Below, in pieces: positions 35,262-44,247 of a DNA stretch of 64,000 nt; position 1 is the first letter of the stretch, and each line of letters opens with the position of its first letter. A model generated the notes under the pieces. That model was not told the origin of the DNA. It did no database searches and was given only the letters and a program-made list of their open reading frames with translations. Both the position numbers and the translations under genes were made by a program. Source of the DNA: Nocardia transvalensis NBRC 15921. Lineage in GTDB: Bacteria; Actinomycetota; Actinomycetes; Mycobacteriales; Mycobacteriaceae. Location of the stretch: assembly GCF_000308875.1 (NCBI RefSeq), contig NZ_BAGL01000058.1, positions 101,723 to 165,722 of the forward strand, in the 5' to 3' direction.

Positions 35262-35288
35262 CTACAGAAGGATCAACAAAGTACCCAT
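35262..35288 (-). CDS. Leader peptide upstream of ABC-F gene (8 residues)
   Basis: ATG at 35288 begins an 8-codon frame encoding MGTLLILL and ending TAG at 35262. The ATG lies about 4 nt from the predicted transcription start, so this would be a nearly leaderless upstream frame. Short leucine-rich leader peptides of this kind are known upstream of erm and ABC-F genes, where stalled ribosomes relieve attenuation. Existence is inferred from position only. Confidence 0.5.
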   Translation of the reverse strand: MGTLLILL

Positions 35289-35298
35289 ACCGGACAAA

Positions 35299-35327
35299 AA
35301 GGTAACGGCAATCGGCAGAAGTGTCAA
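35299..35327 (-). promoter_or_regulatory. Strong promoter of the ABC-F gene
   Basis: The minus strand has a perfect -35 TTGACA (35322-35327), a 17-nt spacer and TACCTT (35299-35304). Start of transcription is expected near 35292, about 155 nt before the GTG start. Confidence 0.7.
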
Positions 35328-35359
35328 CACCCCTCAACCGATTGCCCGGAAAACCGCTG

Positions 35360-36169
35360 TCAGGACAGCATTTTCGCCTTCAGCGCGGCGATATCGTCGT
35401 CGGTCAGCTTCAGGCCGTCGTGCACGTAGGTGTCGAACGAGCCGTAGGTCTGGTTCACCTGATCGAACGCGGCGTCCAGAGCCGGGGGCACCACACCGTT
35501 GAGCGAATCGTTCGGCCCGGCGTCGCGGTAGTAGTTCGACAGCAGGTAGTCGTAGTTCACCGTGTCCCGGTCCACGCCGAGGACGGTCAGCAGCACCGCC
35601 GCCGTCCAGCCGGTGCGGTCCTTGCCCGCGGTGCAGTGGAACAGCACGCTGCCGTCGCGGGTGTCGATGACGTCGCGCAGGATCGACGCGAAGCCCTCGT
35701 TCGCGCCCGGCGCGGTGATGAAGGCGCGGTACAGATCCGTGCCCGCGATCAGGGTCGAGGCCATGACCTGCGGCGGCGCCTGGCCGATCACGTCATCGAT
35801 CTGCTGCGTCGCCCCGGCGGGCACCCGATCGGGGGCCAGCGCGCGCTCGTAGCCGGTGCGCAGATCGGCGACGATCGCCACGCCCCGATCGGTCAGCGCG
35901 GCCAGATCCGCGTCAGTCGCCTTGCTCAGCTCGCCGCTGCGGAACACCAGATCCGTCCGGACCGTGCGGCCGTCGGTGGTGCGGTACCCGCCGATATCGC
36001 GCGCGTTCTGCACGCCCTGCAGTCCCAGCGACCGGTCGCCGGTATCGGCCAGGACCGAGGCGGTCGCGGGCGGCGGGTCGGCGGCGAGCGCGGCGCCCGT
36101 GGCCGGGCCCAGCGCGATGACGGCGGCCGCGGTCACGGCGGCAGCGCCCCGAGTCGAACGTCGGGCCAT
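35360..36169 (-). CDS. Exported PtpB-like tyrosine/lipid phosphatase
   Basis: A 269-residue protein. The CX5R catalytic loop reads HCTAGKDRTG, as in PtpB of M. tuberculosis (HCFAGKDRTG). Early family signatures are NARDIGGYRTTDGRTVR and FRSGELSKATDAD. The first about 30 residues (MARRSTRGAAAVTAAAVIAL, then an Ala-rich end before ADPPP) form a signal peptide, so the enzyme is probably exported. ATG 36169 is preferred, with GGGAG 5 nt upstream; in-frame starts at 36181 and 36208 would lengthen the N-terminus without benefit. Substrates may be phosphotyrosine proteins or phosphoinositides. It sits between the ABC-F leader and zapE. Confidence 0.9.
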   Translation of the reverse strand: MARRSTRGAAAVTAAAVIALGPATGAALAADPPPATASVLADTGDRSLGLQGVQNARDIGGYRTTDGRTVRTDLVFRSGELSKATDADLAALTDRGVAIVADLRTGYERALAPDRVPAGATQQIDDVIGQAPPQVMASTLIAGTDLYRAFITAPGANEGFASILRDVIDTRDGSVLFHCTAGKDRTGWTAAVLLTVLGVDRDTVNYDYLLSNYYRDAGPNDSLNGVVPPALDAAFDQVNQTYGSFDTYVHDGLKLTDDDIAALKAKMLS

Positions 36170-36283
36170 GGCAGCTCCCATCCTCGGGCCGACGACCAGG
36201 CCGAACACCGGGCGCCGGCATCGGCGAACTCGACGGTGAGATTACACCGAGTGGTCGGTCGGTTCAGTGGCCGGGTCGGGCCG

Positions 36284-37300
36284 TCAGGCGGGCACCTCGA
36301 AGCGCGACAACGCCAGCAGCCGCGAGATCGCGCGCAGGTATTTCTTGCGGTACCCGCCGCCGAGCATCTCCTCGGAGAAGATCCGGTCCAGCTTCACGCC
36401 CGAGACAGTGACCGGGATTCCGGCGTCGTAGAGCCGGTCGGCCAGCACCACCATGCGCAGCGCCACGGCCTGATCGGTGATCGTGTGCACATTCGACACG
36501 AAGACCGCGGAGACGGCGGCGATCAGCGATCCGTACCGCGAGGGGTGCAGGGTGCTCAGGTGTTTCAGCAGCTCGTCGAAGTCGTCGAGCGTGGAATCCG
36601 GTGTGGCCGCGGCCTTCTCGGCCAGTTTCTCGGGCGCGGTCGGCTCCGGCGCCGGGGGCAGATCGCGGTGGCGGTAGTCCGGGCCGTCGACGCGGACGGC
36701 GTCGAACAGCGAGCCCAGCTTGCGGATCTCGCGCAGGAAGTCCTGGGCGGCGAAGCGGCCCTCGCCCAGCTGATCCGGGAGCGTATTGGAGGTGGCCGCG
36801 ACCGAGACCCCGCGCGCGGTCAGCTCGGTCAGCAGCCGCGAGACCAGCATGGTGTCGCCGGGATCGTCGAGTTCGAACTCGTCGATGCACAGCACGCTGT
36901 TGCCCGACAGCCGGTCCACGGCGTTGGTGAACCCCAGCGCGCCGACGAGGTTGGTCACCTCGCCGAAGGTGCCGAACGACTTCGGCGCGGGCGCCGCGTG
37001 GTAGATCGAGGCCAGCAGGTGGGTCTTGCCGACGCCGAATCCGCCGTCGAGGTACAGACCCGCACCGTCGACCTGCTTCTTCTTGCCGAACAGGGTCTTC
37101 TTCCCCGCCGCGGCGTGGATCTTGGCGACCTGACCGGCGAACTGCTCGGCCTTCCGCACCGCCTCGGCCTGGGTCGGCTCCTTGGGATCCGGGATGTAGG
37201 AGGCGAAGCTCACCTCGTCGAATGTGGGCGGCGGCACCATCTGGGCGATGAGTTGATCGGCCGGAACCTCCGGATGGCGATCGACGAGGCGTTGTTGCAC
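36284..37300 (-). CDS. zapE: ZapE/AFG1-like ATPase
   Basis: A 338-residue P-loop ATPase of the AFG1/ZapE family, which in E. coli binds the Z-ring during division. Visible are YLDGGFGVGKTHLLAS (Walker A), VLCIDEFELDDPGDTM (Walker B), SVAATSNTLPDQLGEGRF (sensor region typical of the family) and, near the end, DRIFSEEMLGGGYRKKY. The start is GTG 37300. It is divergent from the RibD-like reductase with only 35 bp between, the same arrangement I recall for Rv2670c/Rv2671. Confidence 0.9.
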   Translation of the reverse strand: MQQRLVDRHPEVPADQLIAQMVPPPTFDEVSFASYIPDPKEPTQAEAVRKAEQFAGQVAKIHAAAGKKTLFGKKKQVDGAGLYLDGGFGVGKTHLLASIYHAAPAPKSFGTFGEVTNLVGALGFTNAVDRLSGNSVLCIDEFELDDPGDTMLVSRLLTELTARGVSVAATSNTLPDQLGEGRFAAQDFLREIRKLGSLFDAVRVDGPDYRHRDLPPAPEPTAPEKLAEKAAATPDSTLDDFDELLKHLSTLHPSRYGSLIAAVSAVFVSNVHTITDQAVALRMVVLADRLYDAGIPVTVSGVKLDRIFSEEMLGGGYRKKYLRAISRLLALSRFEVPA

Positions 37301-37335
37301 GCGGTTAGCGTACTGACGTGGTGTGATCGGTACTT

Positions 37336-38109
37336 ATGCAGCGTGCTCCCAATGCGATCCAGTTCACAGCGCAGGGCACCGACGACCTGGTGCGCCTCTA
37401 CTCCTACCCGTCCCGGCTCGAATCCCCGTGGATCCGAGTGAACTTCGTGTCCAGTATCGATGGGGCCGTCACCGTGGACGGGCGTTCGGGCGCGCTCGGC
37501 ACCCGGGCCGACCACGACGTCTTCGCGATCCTGCGCGACCTGGCCGACGTGGTCGTGGTCGGCGCCGGCACCGCCCGCGCGGAGAACTACGCCGGCGCCC
37601 GCACCGATACCCAGCGCCGCATCCGGCTGTTCCAGCACGGCCTCGGCGGCGCCCGCGACGGCGCCCCGCCCCCGGTCGCCGTCGTCAGCGCGCACGCGGC
37701 CCTGGACCCCGCGAGCCGGTTGTTCACCGACACCACCCGGCCGCCGCTGATTCTCACCACGGCGGCCGCACCGGACGAGCGCAAGCGGCTGCTCGCCGAC
37801 GCGGGCGCCGAGGTGGTCGAGGCCGGCGACACGACGGTCACCGCGGCCGATCTGCGGTCGGTCTTCGCCGAGCGCGGACTGCTGCGGGTGCTGTGCGAGG
37901 GCGGGCCGTCGCTGTTCGGCGAACTGATCTCCGCGGGCGCCGCCGACGAGCTGTGCCTGACCCTGTCGCCCCTGCTCGTCGGTGGTCCGGCCGGTCGAAT
38001 TGCGGTGTCGCCCAATGCGTTGCCGAGCCCGATGTCGCTGCGTCATCTGCTGGTCGACGACGACGGCACGGTACTGACCCGATGGGTGCGCGCCGCGCCC
38101 CAAGGCTGA
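37336..38109 (+). CDS. RibD C-terminal domain-type reductase
   Basis: A 257-residue protein made only of the dihydrofolate-reductase-like C-terminal domain of RibD. It has PWIRVNFVSSIDGAVTVDG (substrate side), DVVVVGAGTARAENY and LCEGGPSLFGELISAGAADE (NADPH side). It lacks the deaminase domain. The M. tuberculosis counterpart Rv2671 is known as a pyrimidine reductase that can substitute for dihydrofolate reductase and affect antifolate susceptibility. Start ATG 37336. It is divergent from zapE, and a hydrolase-fold lipoprotein gene follows 32 bp later in the same direction. Confidence 0.88.
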   Translation: MQRAPNAIQFTAQGTDDLVRLYSYPSRLESPWIRVNFVSSIDGAVTVDGRSGALGTRADHDVFAILRDLADVVVVGAGTARAENYAGARTDTQRRIRLFQHGLGGARDGAPPPVAVVSAHAALDPASRLFTDTTRPPLILTTAAAPDERKRLLADAGAEVVEAGDTTVTAADLRSVFAERGLLRVLCEGGPSLFGELISAGAADELCLTLSPLLVGGPAGRIAVSPNALPSPMSLRHLLVDDDGTVLTRWVRAAPQG

Positions 38110-38141
38110 AACGGCGCGGCGGACCTGGCAGGCTGTAGCGC

Positions 38142-39734
38142 ATGCGCTGGACACGACGACGGTGCCGCCATTGGACACGAGCCGCCTTGCTGGCAACGTC
38201 ATCGCTGACGGTGCTGGTCGCCACCGCCTGCGGTGCGGGGCCCTCGGAGCGGCCCGGCGTCGCGGTGGAACGGCCGCATCAGGCGGGTGGCGACACCCGC
38301 ACCACGACCGAGGCACCGCCACCGCCCCCGGCGCTGCAGACGCCCAAGACCGATCTCAACTGGCACGAGTGCGGGACCCCGACGTTCAACCTGCTCGGCC
38401 TGGGCGCCCCGCCCGCCGGTCTGATCTTCGAATGCGCCGAGTACTCCACGCCGATCGACGCGGCCGGCGGCATCCTCGGCACCTTCCGCACCGGCGCGGT
38501 GCGGGCCCGGTTGCAGCAGACGCCCGCCGGCGCCGCGCCGCTGGTGCTGACCTCGGGAAGCGACCGCTCCTCCACCGCCACCCTCGCGGGCCTCGCCGCC
38601 GGACCGGCCGCGGCGGTGCTGACCGCGCATCCGATCGTCGCGGTGGACCGCCGCGGCATGGGCAGCTCCCAGCCGATCGACTGCATGACGACCGACACCC
38701 GCCGGGCGGTCTCCGACAACGCCCAATTCACCGCGGGCGGCGGCGATCCGGTGGACGCGGTGGCCAAGCTCAGCCAGGACGCGACCATCGCCTGTCAGGA
38801 CTTCCTGCAGCCGTATCAGGGCACGTTCGACTCCGCGCACGCCGCCGACGACGTCGAGCAGCTGCGCAAGCAGTGGCAGGTCGACACCATCGGGCTGATC
38901 GGCACCGGTAACGGCGCCCGGGTCGCCATGAGCTACGCCGCCAAGTACGGCGACCACCTCTCCCGCCTGGTCCTCGACTCACCCGAGGCCGTCACCGCCG
39001 ACGCCGTCGGCCGCGCCGAACAGCGGGTCAAGGGCGCGGAGGCCGCGCTCACCGGATTCGCGCAGCGCTGCGCCGGAATCGGCTGCGCCCTCGGGCCGAA
39101 TCCGCGGGCCGCCGTCGCCGATCTGGTGAACCGCGCGGCCACGGGCGGTCTGGGCGACCTGTCGGCAAACGTTCTGCTCACCACGATCTCCGGATTCCTC
39201 GGCGACCCGCGCGCCGATCAGGCAAGCCGCACCGCCGAACTCGCGGACGCCCTGGCCGCGGCCGGTCGCGGCGACCGCGGACCGCTGAACTCGCTGGTGC
39301 TGCGCGAGTCGGCCGCGGTGGACTCCGACGGCCAGTTCGTCGCCCGCTGCAGCGACAACCAGCAGCCGGCCACGCCCACCCGGGCCAAGGAGCTGGAGAA
39401 CACCTGGAACGGGCAGTATCCGGTGTTCGGAAAGGCCGCGGCGACACGGCTGATGGCGTGTACCGCGTGGCCGGTGCCCAATGCGGCGCTGCTGCCGCAG
39501 AAGTACACCGGGCAGGTGCTGGTGCTGGGCGCCGCCGCCGATCCGGTGGTGGGCGGCGACGGGCGGCCGGCGGTGACCGGCGCGCTGGGTGCGGCCGGGG
39601 CGCGCGTCTCGTCCGTGGAATGGCAGGGCTGGGGTCACCCGGTCTTCACCCATACCGCCTGCGCACAGCAGTACATCGTCGATTACGCGAAGGACGCGAC
39701 CCTGCCGCAAGACGGGACCGCCTGTCCCGCCTGA
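38142..39734 (+). CDS. Exported alpha/beta-hydrolase-fold lipoprotein (TAP-like), nucleophile serine replaced
   Basis: A 530-residue protein with a basic start, a hydrophobic stretch and a lipobox-like LVATAC ending at Cys30, so it is probably an exported lipoprotein. The fold is that of secreted tripeptidyl aminopeptidase-like hydrolases: VDRRGMGSSQPIDC, then LVLDSPEA, and at the C-terminus LVLGAAADPVVGG and WQGWGHPVFTH, which supply the Asp and His. The nucleophile elbow, normally G-x-S-x-G, reads G-T-G-N-G (residues 254-258), so the catalytic Ser appears lost. Position corresponds to Rv2672. A peptide-binding rather than hydrolytic role is possible. Confidence 0.85.
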   Translation: MRWTRRRCRHWTRAALLATSSLTVLVATACGAGPSERPGVAVERPHQAGGDTRTTTEAPPPPPALQTPKTDLNWHECGTPTFNLLGLGAPPAGLIFECAEYSTPIDAAGGILGTFRTGAVRARLQQTPAGAAPLVLTSGSDRSSTATLAGLAAGPAAAVLTAHPIVAVDRRGMGSSQPIDCMTTDTRRAVSDNAQFTAGGGDPVDAVAKLSQDATIACQDFLQPYQGTFDSAHAADDVEQLRKQWQVDTIGLIGTGNGARVAMSYAAKYGDHLSRLVLDSPEAVTADAVGRAEQRVKGAEAALTGFAQRCAGIGCALGPNPRAAVADLVNRAATGGLGDLSANVLLTTISGFLGDPRADQASRTAELADALAAAGRGDRGPLNSLVLRESAAVDSDGQFVARCSDNQQPATPTRAKELENTWNGQYPVFGKAAATRLMACTAWPVPNAALLPQKYTGQVLVLGAAADPVVGGDGRPAVTGALGAAGARVSSVEWQGWGHPVFTHTACAQQYIVDYAKDATLPQDGTACPA

Positions 39735-39816
39735 GCCGGTTGTCGGGGTTCGACCCGTCATCGACAGGAAGGTGCGCCAAAACGCCGGGTCCGAGCAACC
39801 ATCTCGGAGGTTCTCG

Positions 39817-41157
39817 GTGTACCGTGCCCCAGTGTTCCTTCGCCAGCTCGAGCCTCGCACCGCTCGGACCACTACCGAGGTCCTGAACTTCGCCCTGTGG
39901 CCGTTCGCGGTCATGACTGTGCTGCACCAAGTGTTCATCGAGGGCACCAATTTCAACATCACCGACGACTTCGCGCCGGTCTACAAGGCCTCGCTGGCCT
40001 TCCTGAACCGCCAGGCGATCTACGGTGAGAACTTCGACCTCGTCGACCCGCACTACCTGTACCCGCCCAGCGGCACGCTGCTGGTCGCGCCCCTGGCGAT
40101 CATCGACCCCGAGAAGTCGAAGTGGCTGTTCGTCGGGCTGAACGCGGTCGCGATCATCGGGGCGTGGTACCTGCTGCTGAAGCTGTTCAAGCTCAGCCCG
40201 CGGTCCTGGGGCGCGCCGCTGACGCTGCTGCTGATGTTCGCCTCCGAAACCGTCATCAACACACTCGGATTCGGCAATGTCAACGGCTGCATCCTGCTGG
40301 CCGAGGTGCTGTTCATCCATCTGCTCCTGCAGCGGCGCGATCTGTGGGCGGGCGTCGTGATGGGGTTGACCATCGCGGTGAAACCGACGCTGGCGCCGAT
40401 GCTGCTGATACCGCTGGCGCGACGGCAGTGGAAGGTGTTCATCACCGGTCTGGGCGTGCCGATCGTGCTGACGGCGATCGCCTGGCCGCTGATCAAGGAT
40501 CCGCTGGACTATCTCCGCCGGACCGTCCCCTACTCGCTGAAGGCGCGCGACTACTTCAACAGCTCCATTCCGGGCAGCGCCGCGTACTGGGGCCTGGACA
40601 CGTGGCTGACGTGGGTCATCCGCATCCTGCTCGCCGTCGTGGTGCTGGTCTCGCTGTGGCTGCTGTACCGCTACTACCTGCACGACGAGCTGTTCTTCAT
40701 CTGCACCGCCTCCGGCGTGCTACTGACCACCGAATTCGTGTGGACCTCGCTGGGCCAGCAGTACTACTCGATGATGCTGTTCCCGTTCCTGATGACCGTG
40801 GTGCTGCGCAATTCGGTGCTGCGGAACTGGCCGGCGTGGCTGGCGATCTTCGGGTTCATGACCTACGACAAGTGGCTGCTGGACCATTGGCAGAGCACGG
40901 GGCGCACGCTGGAGTACCTGCGCGTCACGCTGGGCTGGAGTCTGCTGCTGGTCGTGGTGTTCTGTGTCCTCGGCGACCGGTATCTGGCCGCCCGGCGAGA
41001 CGGGCGGCTGGCCTCCGGGATCGATCCGGTGTACTTGCTGCCCGAGTCCGAGCCGCGCCCGGAGACCGCGCCGGAGGCCGAGCGCCACAACGGCAATCCG
41101 GTGCCCGGCTCCGAGAGCGACACCCAGGCGCAATCGCAGGCGGGTGCGCTCACCTAG
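39817..41157 (+). CDS. aftC: AftC-like alpha-(1->3) arabinofuranosyltransferase
   Basis: A 446-residue polytopic membrane glycosyltransferase. The start GTG 39817 has GGAGG 6 nt upstream. The first periplasmic loop has the acidic pair in NITDDFAPVYKASLAFLNRQ, followed by YLYPPSGTLLVAPLA and NTLGFGNVNGCILLAEVL, as in the DUF2029/GT87 family. AftC adds alpha-1,3 branches to arabinan in arabinogalactan and lipoarabinomannan using decaprenyl-phospho-arabinose, so it marks a cell wall of the Mycobacteriales type. The gene order (lipoprotein hydrolase, aftC, msrB) matches Rv2672-Rv2674. The last 50 residues are polar and probably cytoplasmic. Confidence 0.9.
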   Translation: MYRAPVFLRQLEPRTARTTTEVLNFALWPFAVMTVLHQVFIEGTNFNITDDFAPVYKASLAFLNRQAIYGENFDLVDPHYLYPPSGTLLVAPLAIIDPEKSKWLFVGLNAVAIIGAWYLLLKLFKLSPRSWGAPLTLLLMFASETVINTLGFGNVNGCILLAEVLFIHLLLQRRDLWAGVVMGLTIAVKPTLAPMLLIPLARRQWKVFITGLGVPIVLTAIAWPLIKDPLDYLRRTVPYSLKARDYFNSSIPGSAAYWGLDTWLTWVIRILLAVVVLVSLWLLYRYYLHDELFFICTASGVLLTTEFVWTSLGQQYYSMMLFPFLMTVVLRNSVLRNWPAWLAIFGFMTYDKWLLDHWQSTGRTLEYLRVTLGWSLLLVVVFCVLGDRYLAARRDGRLASGIDPVYLLPESEPRPETAPEAERHNGNPVPGSESDTQAQSQAGALT

Positions 41158-41191
41158 GTCGCACTCCGGCGCCGCACCTAGACTGGGCGCC

Positions 41192-41647
41192 ATGAGTTCC
41201 GACTCCGAGACGTCCGTACCCGCGCCGAAGATCCAGCTCACGCCGCAGGAGTGGAAGACCCGGCTGACACCGCAGGAGTACGCCGTCCTGCGCGAGGCCG
41301 GGACGGAGCGCGCCTTCACCGGCGAGTACACCGACACCGAGACCGTCGGCGTCTACACCTGCCGGGCGTGCGGCGCCGAACTCTTCCGCAGCGGCGAGAA
41401 GTTCCACTCGCACTGCGGCTGGCCGTCGTTCTTCGACCCGGCCGATTCGGATGCGGTGATCCTGCGCTCGGACGACTCGCTGGGCATGCACCGCGTCGAG
41501 GTGCTGTGCGCGAATTGCCACAGCCACCTCGGCCACGTCTTCGAAGGGGAGGGCTATCCGACCCCGACCGACAAGCGGTACTGCATCAACTCCATCGCAC
41601 TGCGGCTGCACCCCTCGGACAACGCAACGCGCAGAGAAGACGGATGA
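41192..41647 (+). CDS. msrB: Peptide-methionine (R)-S-oxide reductase MsrB
   Basis: A 151-residue enzyme that reduces methionine-R-sulfoxide in proteins. It has the two zinc CxxC pairs (YTCRACGAELF and VLCANCHSHLG), the motif HSHCGWPSFF and the catalytic cysteine in RYCINSIAL. The family length is normal and ATG 41192 fits it. It lies 34 bp after aftC in the same direction, as Rv2674 follows Rv2673. Confidence 0.96.
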   Translation: MSSDSETSVPAPKIQLTPQEWKTRLTPQEYAVLREAGTERAFTGEYTDTETVGVYTCRACGAELFRSGEKFHSHCGWPSFFDPADSDAVILRSDDSLGMHRVEVLCANCHSHLGHVFEGEGYPTPTDKRYCINSIALRLHPSDNATRREDG

Positions 41648-41710
41648 ACCTTACGGCCCGGGCCCCGCGCACCGCATGACCCAAAAACAGGGGGTATGCG
41701 CCCACTACCG

Positions 41711-42406
41711 CTAGGGCAGGGCGGCGATGAGTTTGTCGACCTCGACGCGGGGGCCGGTGAAGAACGGGATCTCCTCGCGCACGTGGCGGCGGGCCTCGGT
41801 GGCCCGCAGGTCGCGCATCAGGTCCACGATGCGGTGCAGTTCGGCGGCCTCGAAGGCGAGGATCCACTCGTAGTCGCCGAGCGCGAACGACGAGACGGTG
41901 TTGGCGCGCACGTCCGGGTAGCCGCGGGCCTCCTTGCCGTGGTCGGCGAGCATCTTGCGGCGCTCCTCGTCGGGCAGCAGGTACCAGTCGTAGGACCGCA
42001 CGAACGGGTAGACGCAGATGTAGTTGCCCGGCTCCTCCCCCGCGAGGAACGCCGGGATGTGGCTCTTGTTGAATTCGGCGGGCCGGTGCAGCGCGGCGTT
42101 GCTCCACACCGGGGCGCTGGCGCGGCCCAGTTCGGTGGTGCGGCGGAAGTCGGCGTACGCGGCCTGCAGATCCTCGATGCGCTCGGCGTGCGTCCAGAGC
42201 ATGAAGTCGGCGTCGGCCCGCATGCCCGCGACGTCGTAGATCCCGCGCAGCACGACACCGCGATCGGCCAGGCCGTCGAAGAATTCGCGGGCCTCCTTGA
42301 TCGCGGCCTCCCGATCCTCCCCCAGTACCCCGGGCTGCACCTGGAACACCGAGAACATCAGGTACCGAATGGTCGAGTTGAGGGCCTGGTAATCGAGTCG
42401 CGCCAT
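41711..42406 (-). CDS. hemQ: Coproheme decarboxylase HemQ
   Basis: A 231-residue protein of the chlorite-dismutase fold that converts iron-coproporphyrin III to heme b. Recognisable parts are LNSTIRYLMFSVFQV, YDVAGMRADADFMLW and RSYDWYLLPDEERRKML, followed by DHGKEARGYPDVRANTVSSF, where the heme-ligand histidine region lies. ATG 42406 starts the conserved MARLDYQALN; an upstream in-frame extension is proline/arginine-rich and unlikely. With the upstream hemG/cgoX and hemE genes it shows that this organism uses the coproporphyrin-dependent route. Confidence 0.95.
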   Translation of the reverse strand: MARLDYQALNSTIRYLMFSVFQVQPGVLGEDREAAIKEAREFFDGLADRGVVLRGIYDVAGMRADADFMLWTHAERIEDLQAAYADFRRTTELGRASAPVWSNAALHRPAEFNKSHIPAFLAGEEPGNYICVYPFVRSYDWYLLPDEERRKMLADHGKEARGYPDVRANTVSSFALGDYEWILAFEAAELHRIVDLMRDLRATEARRHVREEIPFFTGPRVEVDKLIAALP

Positions 42407-42782
42407 GACCCCATACTGCCACTGCCGATCTCCCGCTCGCACGACCGCACCCCGTGCGTATTCCCGCACCCCGACTCGCCGGTGAAACGCCGTGCGCCGC
42501 AACGGAAAGGGTGCGGGAAATCTCGGATGTCGGTGCCCGGTGCGACGCTCCACCCATGCCTGCCGACCACTGGGAAACACTCCACGCCCGACCGCATCGC
42601 GACCCCCGCGCGGACACGCCGAATTCGATCGGTACAGCCTCTCGATCCGTGTCCCGGGTACCGCGCCTCTCCTCGCCGCCACACGATGCGCACCGATCGA
42701 TGCCCCTGCCACCGCGGTCGCATCCACCGACGCGGCCGTCGTGCCTCGCCGTTCCCTTCTCCCGGATTGCCGGGCGGCGGAG
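42407..42782. other. 376-bp gap between hemQ and hemG
   Basis: No gene is credible here: the open frames are compositional shadows without ribosome binding sites or family motifs. The gap suggests that hemQ may have its own promoter, but I could not identify a clear -10/-35 pair. Confidence 0.4.
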
Positions 42783-44129
42783 TCAGCTCAGATGCTCGAT
42801 GAGGCGCTCGGCGGCGGACGTGCCCGAGGCCGCGCAGGCGGGGACGCCGACGCCGTGGAGGTACGCGCCCGCGATTTCGAGGCCGGGGAGGTCGGCGATG
42901 CCGGCCTCGATGGCGCCCACGCGGGCGGGATGGCCGGGGGCGTATTGCGGGAGGCCGCCGCGCCAGCGCTGCGCCTTGGCCGCGAGAGGGGTGATGGCGG
43001 CGCCGGTCACGGTCGCCAGATCGGCCGCGGCGGCGGCGATGAGGTTGTCGTCGGACCAGGTGAGCGGGGTGTCGTCGCCGAAGCGTCCGAAGGAGACCCG
43101 GACCAGGGCGACGTCGCGGGCGGCCAGATGGGGCCATTTCCTGCTGGACAAGGTGAAGGCCTTGGCGCGCAACGGTTCTCCGGTGGCGACGAGGATGCCG
43201 GAGTTGTCGGGCAGCGGGGTGTCCACGGGTAGCGCCAGGGCCACCACGGCGGAGGAGGACAGCTCGATCTCCCCGACCGTATCGGCGGTCTCCGGCGCCA
43301 CCCCGCGCAAGAGCCCGGCGGTCACCGGAGCGGGCGTCGCGAGGACCACCGCGTCCACCTCGCCCAGAGGGTCGAGCCGCCAGCCGCGCGCGGTCCGCGC
43401 CAGACCCGTCGGGGCGGAGCCGGTTTCGAGTGCCGGCGCGGCGGCCGACAGCAGCGCGTCCAGCAGGACCCCGTACCCGTCACGGATGCCGCCGAAGACG
43501 GGCGCGGTCGAGGGCGGCGGGAGGGCAGCGGCGACCGCGCGCGAGAGGTTCGGCGCGCCGGCGTCGAGGGCCGCGGCGAGGGTGGGCAGCGCGCCCCGCA
43601 CGCCGATCGAATTCGCCAGTCCCGCATACACTCCGCCGAGCAGCGGGTCCACGCTGCGCCGCACCACCTGCTCGCCGAAGCGGTCACCGACCAGCGCGCC
43701 GACCGCAATGTCGCCGCCGGGCGTCCAGTGCAGCGGGCGGTCCGGCTCGGCGGCCATGTACGCACGAGTCTCCGCGTCGACCAGCCCGGCCACCGACTCC
43801 GGCCCGGACGGGATCCCCATCAGCGTGCGCTCCGGCAGCGGATGCGGTGCACCGCCGGACCAGATCAGCGGCCGCCGCCCGGCCGGGTACACCAGTTGCT
43901 GCGCGAGCCCCAATTCGGTCAGCAGCGCGGGGATCTCGGGCCGCCGCCCCACGAACGCCTCGGCCCCGAGATCCACCGGATCACCCGCGATGTCCTCGGT
44001 CCGCAGAATGCCGCCGACCCGCTCGGACCGCTCCAGCAGAACCAGGTCGAGTTCCTCCCCCAGCGCCCGGCGCAACCGGTACGCCGCCACCAGCCCGCTG
44101 ATTCCCCCGCCGACCACCGCGACCCGCAT
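42783..44129 (-). CDS. hemG: Coproporphyrinogen III oxidase (protoporphyrinogen oxidase family)
   Basis: A 448-residue FAD enzyme starting with the dinucleotide-binding VAVVGGGISGLVAAYRL and the family segment LERSERVGGILRTEDI. DLGAEAFVGRRPEIPAL and DPLLGGVYAG follow. The C-terminal LEIAGAYLHGVGVPACAASG closes the FAD site. In actinobacteria this enzyme (CgoX, formerly HemY/HemG) oxidises coproporphyrinogen III to coproporphyrin III. ATG 44129 has AGGAG 6 nt upstream. It lies 118 bp after hemE and before hemQ in the same direction. Confidence 0.95.
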   Translation of the reverse strand: MRVAVVGGGISGLVAAYRLRRALGEELDLVLLERSERVGGILRTEDIAGDPVDLGAEAFVGRRPEIPALLTELGLAQQLVYPAGRRPLIWSGGAPHPLPERTLMGIPSGPESVAGLVDAETRAYMAAEPDRPLHWTPGGDIAVGALVGDRFGEQVVRRSVDPLLGGVYAGLANSIGVRGALPTLAAALDAGAPNLSRAVAAALPPPSTAPVFGGIRDGYGVLLDALLSAAAPALETGSAPTGLARTARGWRLDPLGEVDAVVLATPAPVTAGLLRGVAPETADTVGEIELSSSAVVALALPVDTPLPDNSGILVATGEPLRAKAFTLSSRKWPHLAARDVALVRVSFGRFGDDTPLTWSDDNLIAAAAADLATVTGAAITPLAAKAQRWRGGLPQYAPGHPARVGAIEAGIADLPGLEIAGAYLHGVGVPACAASGTSAAERLIEHLS

Positions 44130-44247
44130 CGCCCGCTCCTCGCTCCGCTCGCCCACACCACGCCCGGCCCCGGCACCGCCTGGGCCTCGTCTCCCTGCAA
44201 CGTACCCGGACCTTCGACCACTGCGATGGGAGGTCTGGAGGCCGGGT

